From an uncultured Clostridia bacterium (GTDB taxonomy: Bacteria > Bacillota > Clostridia > Christensenellales > Aristaeellaceae), in the NCBI GenBank assembly GCA_947166385.1, contig CAMVEB010000016.1:19168-83167 (forward strand): DNA of 64,000 nucleotides. The letters run 5' to 3'. This document shows positions 45,622-53,744 of the stretch, piece after piece. The notes beneath the pieces are model-generated. The model searched no databases. It was not told the DNA's origin and saw only the letters and a program-made list of their open reading frames with translations. The position numbers were made by a program, and so were the translations under genes. Position 1 is the stretch's first letter; each line of letters starts with the position of its first letter.

Positions 45622-46419
45622 TTACAGCACATCCGCGAACTGCGGGCTGAGTTTCCTGAACACCCGGCTCCCCAGGAGGATCAGGGTGATGGTGATCACC
45701 CAGAAGACCAGTGTCGTCCCCGGGTGTTCCCAGAAGGGCACATGGGTCAGCCAGGCGTCCCGGTACCCGTTGCAGATATAGTACATCGGGTTCAGCTTCA
45801 GGATCTTCGCGATCACGCCGGATACGTTGTCAATATTCCACACGATCGGTGTCGCCCAGAATCCGACGTTCATCACAACGGTGACGATGCTCTGGATGTC
45901 CCCGGCAAAGGGGGAAACCGACGCGCAGATCAGTCCCAACCCCCAGGCGTAGCAGATCGCGCAGAAGAAGTAGTAGACCATCTGCAGGGTAGCAAGAACA
46001 GGCATGATCCCGTACGCCAGGTTCAGGGCAATGATCACGATCCAGAACCCCAGGTGCACAAAGATCGACGGCACCAGCCGCACGCTCGGAATCAGGCTGA
46101 TCCGGAAGTTCACCTTCCGCACCAGGTAGCGGTACTCCCGGACGCTCGCGGTCATGGAGGAAACAGCCTCCTGGAAGAAGGACCACACCAGGTATGCCGG
46201 AGCGTACCACACGATGAATGGCACATTCCCGATATCCGTGCTTCGCAGGCCTACCTGGAACACGAACCACAGCACCAGCAGCGTGCACAGCGGCTGGATG
46301 AAAGCCCACGCCACGCCCAGCACCGAGGTGGCATACTTCGCCCGGAAATCATTCCGGGCCAGCCGCCAGAACATGCCGCGGTTCCGCCAGTGATCCTTCA
46401 GGATCGAAAGAAAGCTCAT
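45622..46419 (-). CDS. wzm: Wzm-type ABC-2 polysaccharide export permease
   Basis: A 265-residue membrane protein with six predicted helices and the ABC-2 pattern: RLARNDFRAKYATSVLGVAW before the first helix, LVRKVNFRISLIPSVRLVP in the cytoplasmic loop and MNVGFWATPIVWNIDNVSG near the fifth helix. It forms the channel for the glycan made by the operon. It overlaps the WbdD-like gene stop by 4 bp. It is only distantly similar to the permease at 18693-19496, so the two exporters are not a recent duplication. Confidence 0.92.
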   Translation of the reverse strand: MSFLSILKDHWRNRGMFWRLARNDFRAKYATSVLGVAWAFIQPLCTLLVLWFVFQVGLRSTDIGNVPFIVWYAPAYLVWSFFQEAVSSMTASVREYRYLVRKVNFRISLIPSVRLVPSIFVHLGFWIVIIALNLAYGIMPVLATLQMVYYFFCAICYAWGLGLICASVSPFAGDIQSIVTVVMNVGFWATPIVWNIDNVSGVIAKILKLNPMYYICNGYRDAWLTHVPFWEHPGTTLVFWVITITLILLGSRVFRKLSPQFADVL

Positions 46420-48179
46420 GCCTTTCCCTGTCCTTCCTTGGTTTCTGATTCCGCGCTCCCCGCCGGAAAGATTTTGCGGTACGCTTTCCTGGGAATCTGC
46501 ATCATCCGCCAGGACCGGGAGTCGAGGATCTCCCGCAGCCGCTGGTTCAGTTCATGGTTCTCCCGCTCCAGCCGTTTCTTCTCCGCAATCAGCCCAGTCA
46601 GATCAAGGTCGGAGTGGATCACGTCCTTGCTGAAGCGGTTTTCGTTCCGCGGCGCTGCGTACTCGTTCTCAAAGTATCTCGACCAGGCCCGGAAAGTCGG
46701 CAGATCCTCCTCCCGGATACCGAATTCCCGGAAGTTCTCCGTCGTCCCTGCTCCGGCTCGGTCCAGTGCCCGCCACAGCAGGAAGTCCGCCGGCACCGGA
46801 AAGTCCGTCACCCATTCGCAGTCGGTCACAATCAGCCCGTCACCGTCCGCAAACACGTTGTCCGCCATCAGGTCCACATTCGCCGGACACACGCACATCA
46901 TTTGCTCCCGGGAAGCCTTCGTGTCTCCGAACCAGCGCTGGAATGCCGGGGTCATGTACGCTGTTTCCGTCGCTCCGTCGGTAATCATCCCCCGAAGCGC
47001 TTTCCATCCCGTGCCGTTCTGATCGTCAGCGTGGAATCTTTGACTCTGCTCGACAAACGGCCAGACAACCTTCCCGTTCTCTTCCTTCCCCTCCAGCACC
47101 CGGTAGGATCCTTTCAGTTTCTGTTCGTTCTCCAGGATCATCCGCAGGTGCGCCTTCGCCGCGTCGCACAGGGCGAACTTCTCTACCCGTTTTTCCCCGC
47201 CGGCTTCAATGATCCGTGTCCCGACGCGGAATTCTTCCTTGCGGTCGGCGTTCAGCTTCGCGTACAGAATTTTTTCTTCCTCCGGCAGACCGCCGATCCC
47301 CGCCTCAACCAGGAAGGAATTGCTCAGCGCCCCTGCCGCGCCGTCCTCCGCCAGCGCTTTCGCGACGGGTTCTTCCGGAAACAGCAGCGTCCGGTCCTTG
47401 TCGAAAACCAGGTATGGCTTCCCGTACTGTCCCCATCCCAGTGATTCGTCGGTGAAGATCTCCAGTGGAAACTTGTAGTCCGGATAGGGATAGTAGAAGC
47501 GCTGGGCTTTAAATCCGCTCTCCCTCAGCAGCGTCCTCAGTTCCCGACGGGAAAAGGTCCGGATCCCGTCCGCGGGATTATATCCCCGCAGGCCGACATA
47601 TGCTTTCCCCAGGTGATCCTCCTCCGCCCCGGCGAAGTATTTCAGCCCCAGCCGGTTCTCGATCGCCAGCAGCATCCGCCCGTCCGGCTTCAGATACTTC
47701 CGGATGTTTTGCAGGAAAGTCCGGTAGGGATTCTCTCCTTCCGTAAACTTCCCGGCATATTCCAGCACCCCGTTGACCACCACGATGTCGAAGGGTTCTC
47801 CGAAAGGGATCTCGTTCAGGTTCCCTACCGTCAGGCGCAGGTTTTCGCAGTCTTTGTGCCGCTCATAGTTCACGGTGGAACGACGCAGTGACAGATCCAC
47901 GGAAACAATCTCAGCCCCGGACCGGCACAGTGCCCCGGTGATCGCCCCGCACCCGGCGCCGATCTCCAGGATCCGCCCGTCCGCCGGAAACGGGAACCAG
48001 TTGCAGATATTCTCCCGCACCGGGCTCAGGTGGTACAGCATCGGCCAGGAGACTTCATCCCGCCCCAGATCCCGGAGGGTCTTCCCCGCGCGTACGGTCT
48101 CCAGGATGCGGTTCTCTTCTTCATCCCCGTCGGAGTACAGATCCGTCCCCCGGTAATACGTGGTATCCAGTATCGCCAT
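46416..48179 (-). CDS. Methyltransferase-kinase fusion resembling O-antigen chain terminator WbdD
   Basis: A 587-residue protein in three parts. Residues 1-230: class I SAM methyltransferase (motif I ILEIGAGCGAIT at 69-80, NGVLEY, KPDGRMLLAIENRLG). Residues about 265-520: a protein-kinase-like fold, with SNSFLVEAG as a glycine-loop equivalent, KFAL carrying the likely ATP lysine, then VDLMADNVF (pattern of the kinase D-L-x-x-x-N loop) near 433 and VTDCEW where the DFG aspartate belongs. Residues about 540-570: coiled coil, then SRSWRM and a basic helix. This order is that of E. coli WbdD, which phosphorylates and methylates the glycan end to stop growth. ATG 48179 chosen over an upstream TTG. 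Confidence 0.78.
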   Translation of the reverse strand: MAILDTTYYRGTDLYSDGDEEENRILETVRAGKTLRDLGRDEVSWPMLYHLSPVRENICNWFPFPADGRILEIGAGCGAITGALCRSGAEIVSVDLSLRRSTVNYERHKDCENLRLTVGNLNEIPFGEPFDIVVVNGVLEYAGKFTEGENPYRTFLQNIRKYLKPDGRMLLAIENRLGLKYFAGAEEDHLGKAYVGLRGYNPADGIRTFSRRELRTLLRESGFKAQRFYYPYPDYKFPLEIFTDESLGWGQYGKPYLVFDKDRTLLFPEEPVAKALAEDGAAGALSNSFLVEAGIGGLPEEEKILYAKLNADRKEEFRVGTRIIEAGGEKRVEKFALCDAAKAHLRMILENEQKLKGSYRVLEGKEENGKVVWPFVEQSQRFHADDQNGTGWKALRGMITDGATETAYMTPAFQRWFGDTKASREQMMCVCPANVDLMADNVFADGDGLIVTDCEWVTDFPVPADFLLWRALDRAGAGTTENFREFGIREEDLPTFRAWSRYFENEYAAPRNENRFSKDVIHSDLDLTGLIAEKKRLERENHELNQRLREILDSRSWRMMQIPRKAYRKIFPAGSAESETKEGQGKA

Positions 48180-48190
48180 CCCTGATCCCC

Positions 48191-49834
48191 TCAAAATTCA
48201 AAGTCCAGTGCCATAACCTGCAGTGCCTTTTCCCGCGAGAAATTCTCCCGCACGTAGGCCGTTTCCTTCCGGGATATTCCCTTCAGCCGTTCTCCGTCGT
48301 CATACGCGCGGATAATCTGCCTCGCCAGCTCTTCCGCCGTTTCGCCCATCAGCAGGATCTGCTCCGCTCCGCCGAGCCCCTGGGTCCCCACCGATGTTGT
48401 GACCACCGGCAGTCCGCATTTCATCGCCTCAACGACCTTGCCCTTCACCCCGCCGCCGTACCGCAGCGGCACAATCTCCATCCGGCTGCTTTCCAGCAGT
48501 CCGTTCAGCTGCTCGATCGTCAGGTACCCGTGTACGATCACATGCTCCCCGGCCAGGGCCCGGATCTGCTCCGGTGCGTTCGCCCCGGCGATGTGCAGCG
48601 TGATCTCCGGCTTCTCCTTCCAGACCAGCGGCATCACTTCGTTCACAGCCCACAGGGCGGAATCCACATTCGGGTCGTGGGTAAACCCGCCGATAAACAG
48701 GAGATCCTGCCGCTTCGCCGCGTCGTAGTCGATCTCCGGCACCTCATCATAGATGCTCAGCGGCCATTTGCGGACAGTCAGCTCCGGGTCGATCTTCGCG
48801 ATCTCCTCCAGCTCCAGGTCGGAGGGGTAAATGCTGATGTCGCACTGATGCATCAGCTTGAGCTCCAGCTCCCGGAAGTGCTCCGCATCCCGCTTCGCCT
48901 GTTCCTCCCCGGTTCGCTCGTAGCGCAGTCCCCGGCTCATGAACAGCAGATCGATGCCCATGTAGAACAGCTTTGCCTGGGGACAGCATGCTTTGACCGC
49001 ATCGATGTATTTCTCGCTGATGTGCGGCCGCGTCAGCATCACATAGTCGAATGCCGGGCCTGCTTCCTGCAGCCATTTCCGCCAGTTCTTCGCGTACCAG
49101 CTGCCGTAGAGTACTTCGATGCCCATCTGCTGCATGTTCCGGGTATAGGGCTCTTCCCGGTAGAAGTTGTCCCCCAGGAAGGTGATGTGGTATCCCTTTT
49201 CCACAAACATCCGCATATAGTCCATCATGTAGCGGCTGCCGGCGTCCTTGTCTGTCTGGGGCACATAGTGGTCGATGATCAGGAAGCGCCTGCTTTGGGG
49301 TTCCTTCAATACCGTTCCGCCGGTTCCGCCGATGGCCACGGATGCCGGCTGATACATGACCCTGTATCCCGCTTCCCGCACGCGGCCGGGCAGCGTATCG
49401 TCGGCAGATCCGCCCAGCTTTTCCCACAGCTCCGTCCGGATCAGGCAGGCCGCGGTGAAAACGCTCTCCGCCTCGCAGACATAGTTGACTTCCGGGCTTT
49501 CCGGATCCAGCAGCTCGCTGCCGCTCAGCAGTCCGTCCTTGTCGACGAGTTTGCACCCGACTAGCCCGGTGTCCGGGTCGCGCTCCATCAGATCGATCAT
49601 TGGGGACAGCCAGCCTTCCGCCGGCTGGACTCCTTCGCTCAGGATCACATGGTATTCCGGCGGGCAGGAACGCAGTTCCTGCAGGTCGCCGGGTTTCGGC
49701 AGCCCGTTCCGGATATTCCTCGCAAGGTCGCGGATCCGGTCCGGTTGCCGCAGGATCTTCGCCGGACGGCGCAGAATCAGTGCGCCCAGCTTCAGGCCGG
49801 CTCCCAGCTTGCTGCTCTTTTCCTTTTCGCTCAT
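48191..49834 (-). CDS. GT4 glycosyltransferase with decayed GT2 N-terminal half
   Basis: A 547-residue paralogue of the GT2-GT4 fusion at 41924-44317. Residues 175-545 keep an intact GT-B domain (DHYVPQTDKDAGSRYMMDY, LLFIGGFTHDPNVDSALWAV, IVPLRYGGGVKGKVVEAMKC). Residues 1-170 retain only pieces of the GT2 partner: GWLSPMIDLMERDPDTGLVG and AGYRVMYQPASVAI align well, but the PVYN start, the DDxSxD nucleotide loop and the NNDTQ metal site are missing and the ExDTDLAFR segment is reduced to DTLPGRVR. The GT2 half should be inactive and may be structural. Overlaps the GT2 gene upstream by 4 bp. Confidence 0.85.
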   Translation of the reverse strand: MSEKEKSSKLGAGLKLGALILRRPAKILRQPDRIRDLARNIRNGLPKPGDLQELRSCPPEYHVILSEGVQPAEGWLSPMIDLMERDPDTGLVGCKLVDKDGLLSGSELLDPESPEVNYVCEAESVFTAACLIRTELWEKLGGSADDTLPGRVREAGYRVMYQPASVAIGGTGGTVLKEPQSRRFLIIDHYVPQTDKDAGSRYMMDYMRMFVEKGYHITFLGDNFYREEPYTRNMQQMGIEVLYGSWYAKNWRKWLQEAGPAFDYVMLTRPHISEKYIDAVKACCPQAKLFYMGIDLLFMSRGLRYERTGEEQAKRDAEHFRELELKLMHQCDISIYPSDLELEEIAKIDPELTVRKWPLSIYDEVPEIDYDAAKRQDLLFIGGFTHDPNVDSALWAVNEVMPLVWKEKPEITLHIAGANAPEQIRALAGEHVIVHGYLTIEQLNGLLESSRMEIVPLRYGGGVKGKVVEAMKCGLPVVTTSVGTQGLGGAEQILLMGETAEELARQIIRAYDDGERLKGISRKETAYVRENFSREKALQVMALDFEF

Positions 49835-50727
49835 CCGTTCCTCCCTGCCCTGTTTTCCCGTTCGTATGCCTTTCGCCCGGCCCGGCTGCCCAGGTACCGG
49901 GCGCCGCAGTCCATCACCAGTCCAAAGATGCTCCCGATCCGTCCCTGCCGCAGCAGCGCCCCGGATACCTCCTTCAGCATCGCCATCCCCGTCCGGGAGG
50001 CCGAAGCGTTCCCCAGCAACGCCGCGTGCCGCACGATTTCGTATCCCTGCAGTCGGTTACGGTCATACTGCTCCCGGAAAGAGAAATCATGGGAGTGGAT
50101 CACTTCCGCCTCCGCCGCGTAGGCAATCCCATATCCCGCCCGGATCGCGCGAGCGGCAAAGAACATGTCCTCGTTGGTCCGCACGTCCTTTTCGAATCCG
50201 CCCAGTTCCTCGTATTCTTTCCGCCGGTAGGCCGCGCAGACGTCGCTCAGGAAGAATGTCCGGATCCCCTTCTCCGGCAGGTCCGCCATCGTGTGCACCT
50301 CGCTCGTCTCCGGATAGTTGAATCCTCTGACCAGCTTTTCCCGGGGCGAAGCGTCTTCCCGGGGCAGCTGCCTGCCATAGGCGGCAATTACCTTCTCCTG
50401 CGCCAGCGGAGCAGCCAGCCGCTCCAGCAGCGTATCCGCCGCTGGCATGGCGTCCTGCGTCAGAAACGCAACGATCTCCCCTGTCGTCAGCGAGAAGGCC
50501 AGGTCTCTCGTCCCCCCGTGGTTGAATTCCTCCCGGTCAATCCGCCGGACCCGCACATCCGGATGCCGCGAAAGCGTCGCCAGTGTCCCGTCTGCAGATC
50601 CGGAATCAATCACCAGGATTTCCTGCGGTTTCAGCGTCTGCCCCTCCAGCTTCGTCAGCAGCGCCTCCAGCCCGCTCCCGGCGTTCAGCGTCGGGATCAC
50701 TGCGGACACAGTCATCCGTCCGCTCAT
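49831..50727 (-). CDS. GT2 family rhamnosyltransferase-like protein
   Basis: A 298-residue GT-A transferase of the RfbF type: SAVIPTLNAGSGLEALL, LVIDSGSADGTL, FNHGGTRDLAFSLTTGEIVAF with the conserved HGGTRN-like element, LTQDAMPA (metal site) and FLSDVCAAYRRKEYEELGGF. The motif HGGTRxxA is characteristic of rhamnosyltransferases, which fits the GDP-D-rhamnose genes 4 kb away, though dTDP-rhamnose users share it. Start at 50727 overlaps the sugar transferase stop by ATGA. Likely adds the second sugar on the lipid carrier. Confidence 0.84.
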   Translation of the reverse strand: MSGRMTVSAVIPTLNAGSGLEALLTKLEGQTLKPQEILVIDSGSADGTLATLSRHPDVRVRRIDREEFNHGGTRDLAFSLTTGEIVAFLTQDAMPAADTLLERLAAPLAQEKVIAAYGRQLPREDASPREKLVRGFNYPETSEVHTMADLPEKGIRTFFLSDVCAAYRRKEYEELGGFEKDVRTNEDMFFAARAIRAGYGIAYAAEAEVIHSHDFSFREQYDRNRLQGYEIVRHAALLGNASASRTGMAMLKEVSGALLRQGRIGSIFGLVMDCGARYLGSRAGRKAYERENRAGRNG

Positions 50728-52097
50728 GCTTCCTTCTCCCACTTCATGCTCTCCTTGTTCACCATGCCGCCGAAGAAGGTTTTCGCCAGGATTCGCAGAT
50801 CCAGCCCCACGCTCCAGTTGTCAATGTACCACAGGTCCAGCTCGATCCGCTTCTCAATGCTGGTGTCCCCGCGGTAGCCGTGCACCTGCGCCCACCCGGT
50901 CATTCCGGGCTTCACCTGGTGCTTCACCATATAGAAGGGAATCGACTCCCGGAACTGCTCGACGAAGAAGGGCAGCTCCGGCCGCGGCCCGACGAGGCTC
51001 ATGTCCCCCTTCAGCACATTGATCAGCTGGGGCAGCTCGTCCAGGCTCGTCTTCCGCAGAAACGCGCCGAAAGGCGTCCGCCGGTTGTCCGCGTCCTTCG
51101 TCCAGCCGGTATTCTCCCGGTCGTTGACTTTCATCGACCGGAACTTCAACATCTCGAATTCCCGCTTTTCATACCCGACCCGCTTCTGCCGGAACAGCAC
51201 CGGCCCCGGGGAAGATAACTTGACCCCCAGCGCGATTACCAGCAGCAGCGGAGACAGCACAAGCAGTCCCATGAAGGAGCAGATCAGGTCAAACCCCCGC
51301 TTCATCATCTTCCAGCCCATGTTGTCCAGCCGGTTGGAACGCATGCTGATCAGCTTGCTCTTCCCGATCTGCTCAATCTCCGGGTTTGCCGGGATAATAT
51401 CATTGTAGAAGGGGATCACGGAATATTTCGCCCCGTTCCGCTCGCATACCGAGATGATTTCCCGGATCCGGGTATACTCATCCGGCTCCAGGGCAATCAC
51501 GACTTCGCTGATATCCGGCGACGCCAGCTGTTCATTCATCCGGTCGGTATCATCCGCCCCGATGAACTCCCGGATCTGGAAACCCAGCTCTGGCTCCGCT
51601 TCGACGTCCTTTTTGTACTGCTTTGCCAGGCTCCCGGTGCCGATCACCGCCACATGCTTGATGTTGTATCCTTTCCCGCGGAATCGGGAAAGCACCAGCC
51701 GCATGAACGCGTATTTCCCGTTCAGGAATACCAGCATCGCAAGGTAAAACACCAGCATGACGCCGCGGGAAACATCCACCAGTTTGAATACGAAGAACAC
51801 CGTCGATGCCACCAGGGCGGACAGCGTCACCGCGATAAAGATCGTCCGGACTTTCCAGGTCAGCTTTCTTGTCCGGGTCGTGTTGTAGAATCCCAGCAGT
51901 GACAGCAGAAAGAACAGCACCAGGGCATACGCCAGCGCCACCAGCACCGACCGTGCGCTCAGCGCTGCCATGTTGTCCTTGCTGCCATCCAGCACGTCCA
52001 GCCGCAGCCACGAGGCCAGCATGAAGGAACCCACGACAATCAGCATATCCAGCAGGATATTCACCCGGTTCAGGAATTCCTGATTTCTCCGGATCAT
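50724..52097 (-). CDS. Polyprenyl-phosphate sugar-1-phosphate transferase (WbaP/WcaJ type)
   Basis: A 457-residue initiating enzyme that places the first sugar phosphate on undecaprenyl phosphate. Four N-terminal helices (residues 12-135), then a Rossmann-like domain (IKHVAVIGTGSLAKQYKKDV), a further helix and the catalytic bacterial sugar transferase domain at about 265-455 (MMKRGFDLICSFMGLLVLSP, FRQKRVGYEKREFEMLKFRS, TSLDELPQLINVLKGDMSLV, VKPGMTGWAQVHGYRGDTS). ATG 52097 has GGGGGA upstream; the in-frame GTG at 52121 is rejected. First gene of the 12-gene operon from the promoter at 52152-52180. Confidence 0.93.
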   Translation of the reverse strand: MIRRNQEFLNRVNILLDMLIVVGSFMLASWLRLDVLDGSKDNMAALSARSVLVALAYALVLFFLLSLLGFYNTTRTRKLTWKVRTIFIAVTLSALVASTVFFVFKLVDVSRGVMLVFYLAMLVFLNGKYAFMRLVLSRFRGKGYNIKHVAVIGTGSLAKQYKKDVEAEPELGFQIREFIGADDTDRMNEQLASPDISEVVIALEPDEYTRIREIISVCERNGAKYSVIPFYNDIIPANPEIEQIGKSKLISMRSNRLDNMGWKMMKRGFDLICSFMGLLVLSPLLLVIALGVKLSSPGPVLFRQKRVGYEKREFEMLKFRSMKVNDRENTGWTKDADNRRTPFGAFLRKTSLDELPQLINVLKGDMSLVGPRPELPFFVEQFRESIPFYMVKHQVKPGMTGWAQVHGYRGDTSIEKRIELDLWYIDNWSVGLDLRILAKTFFGGMVNKESMKWEKEA

Positions 52098-52151
52098 CTG
52101 CGGCTTCCCCCTTTCCGGCACATCGCTGAAATCGCGCCAATCTAAAGAGAA

Positions 52152-52180
52152 ATTATAACATTTTCAACAGAAAGCGTCAA
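52152..52180 (-). promoter_or_regulatory. Promoter of the 12-gene heptose-glycan operon
   Basis: Minus strand TTGACG (52180-52175), 17-bp spacer, consensus TATAAT (52157-52152). It gives a leader of only about 50 bases and no obvious LoaP-type hairpin. Confidence 0.85.
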
Positions 52181-52216
52181 TTTTCAGCCCGAACAGCGGC
52201 AATTCCGTCTTTCACG

Positions 52217-53743
52217 TTACGGTAACGGTGTTTCCAGGTAAATCAGCTCCACAGAGTGAGGAATCCCATAATACTCCCGGATCCAGTAATTGATATAGTC
52301 CAGATCTTTGAAATAGGGCATCCCCGTGCTGAATTTCAGTTTCGGCAGCTGGCGGAGTTCAATCTGTGCTGTCGTTTCCCCTGCCTGGATTCTCTGTGCC
52401 TGCTCCCGCAGGATGGCCCGGTTCTCCCGGTTCACGGTCACGTTGCCGTAGTATCCGATAAACAGAATCCCCCAGAGAATCACCCCGGCCGCCAGCAGGC
52501 CGCCCAGCGCGGCCTGGGAAAGAGCCGCCGGCCGGACATCCCGCAGCGCCCGGACAAGGATGAAGCAGGCTGCCAGCTGGCAGATCAGCTGGAATGGAAT
52601 CGTCGTCCGCGGCTCCACCTCCGGGGAAAAAAGCATCATTCCCTGCGAGCAGATCGCTCCGAGGAACAATGCGAATAAATATTTTTCCTTTCGGAAGAGC
52701 AGGATGCCAATCAGAATACAGAAGATGAGCAGAAAACAGGCAAACAGAATCGACTTGATGGTTTCATTCGTCAGCACCCAGGAAACAGCCAGGACGCCCT
52801 CCGCCGCCAGGGCGCTTCCCATGATGATCCGGCCGGCTTTTTTTGTCTTGGCCTCTCGCCCGAGCCGCAGGGCAGCGACAAACAGCGTTCCCATCAGCAG
52901 CAGGGAAAAAGTAACATTGGGCTTGTCCAGGTTGCGTTGAAAAATCAGCGGCAAATTCCGCTGGATCTTTCCGGCCAGGGAGAGATCATAGAATTCCGGA
53001 ATCGTCCCGGCCCGGGCAAAGTTGCCGGGAGCCAGGATTTCCAGCAGAGCGCCCGCAATACCACACAGCAGGGGCAGCAGAACGCTCGCCCGGATCCTTT
53101 TCTTTTCTGTCCCCCCCTGAATCAGTCGTGCCACACAATAGATCAGCAGCATCGCGGCAATCTGTTCATGGGAGAAGCCGGAGGCAAACATCAGCAGGCA
53201 TAAACCTGTGGTTTTCCATCCGCTCCGCCGCGAATCTTTCTTCATCCATGCAATCGCCCCATACAGCGGCAGCATCGGCCAGATGTAGACCGCAGCCGCC
53301 GTATACCAAAGAACGCCGTCGGTCACGGTCTCCCGGCCGATCGTCCCGAATGCCGCCATCACGGCCAGTGCCGCCGGGAGATCCGTTTTTTCACGCTTGA
53401 TCAGGGTATATGCCATGTAAGTGACGCCAAAAAAAACGAAAGCCTGGAAGACCTGAATCACAGGCTCACCCGCGTGCAGCAGCGGTGTCAGCAGGCCGAA
53501 ATACAGAATCCGCCCGCCCCAGTTCAGGTAGTGCCATTTCAGGAAGGCAAACAGATCCCCGATATTCCAGGCCATCCCGTGGGAATTGCCTTCCCATCCG
53601 TAGGAAAGGCTGGCATACCCGAAATCATCCGAGTGCATGAAGGCCTGGCGGTGCAAAAGCAGCAAAAAAAGAGCCCAGAGGATCCAGGCCGTGAGAAAAA
53701 GAAATTCCCGGCGTTTTTCATAGAATCTACTGTTCCCCTGCAT
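52217..53743 (-). CDS. DUF6056 family multi-spanning membrane protein
   Basis: A 508-residue integral membrane protein with about eleven to twelve helices. The HSDDFGYASLSYGW segment after the first helix is a diagnostic DUF6056 feature and looks like the acidic first loop of GT-C glycosyltransferases, which use polyprenyl-linked donors outside the membrane. The C-terminal 60 residues are hydrophilic. It follows manC by one base and is in the same short operon. A GT-C role in side-group addition is an inference; the family has no proven activity that I know of. Confidence 0.75.
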   Translation of the reverse strand: MQGNSRFYEKRREFLFLTAWILWALFLLLLHRQAFMHSDDFGYASLSYGWEGNSHGMAWNIGDLFAFLKWHYLNWGGRILYFGLLTPLLHAGEPVIQVFQAFVFFGVTYMAYTLIKREKTDLPAALAVMAAFGTIGRETVTDGVLWYTAAAVYIWPMLPLYGAIAWMKKDSRRSGWKTTGLCLLMFASGFSHEQIAAMLLIYCVARLIQGGTEKKRIRASVLLPLLCGIAGALLEILAPGNFARAGTIPEFYDLSLAGKIQRNLPLIFQRNLDKPNVTFSLLLMGTLFVAALRLGREAKTKKAGRIIMGSALAAEGVLAVSWVLTNETIKSILFACFLLIFCILIGILLFRKEKYLFALFLGAICSQGMMLFSPEVEPRTTIPFQLICQLAACFILVRALRDVRPAALSQAALGGLLAAGVILWGILFIGYYGNVTVNRENRAILREQAQRIQAGETTAQIELRQLPKLKFSTGMPYFKDLDYINYWIREYYGIPHSVELIYLETPLP

Positions 53744-53744
53744 G

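Noticed and set aside
44407..47022. An 871-codon plus-strand open frame over wzt, wzm and the WbdD-like gene
   Set aside because: It is an antisense shadow. The minus-strand proteins have clear motifs and 4-bp gene overlaps; the plus frame has none.
52214..52228. Small palindrome CGTTACGGTAACG at the DUF6056 stop as a terminator
   Set aside because: It has a short stem and no T run after it on the minus strand.
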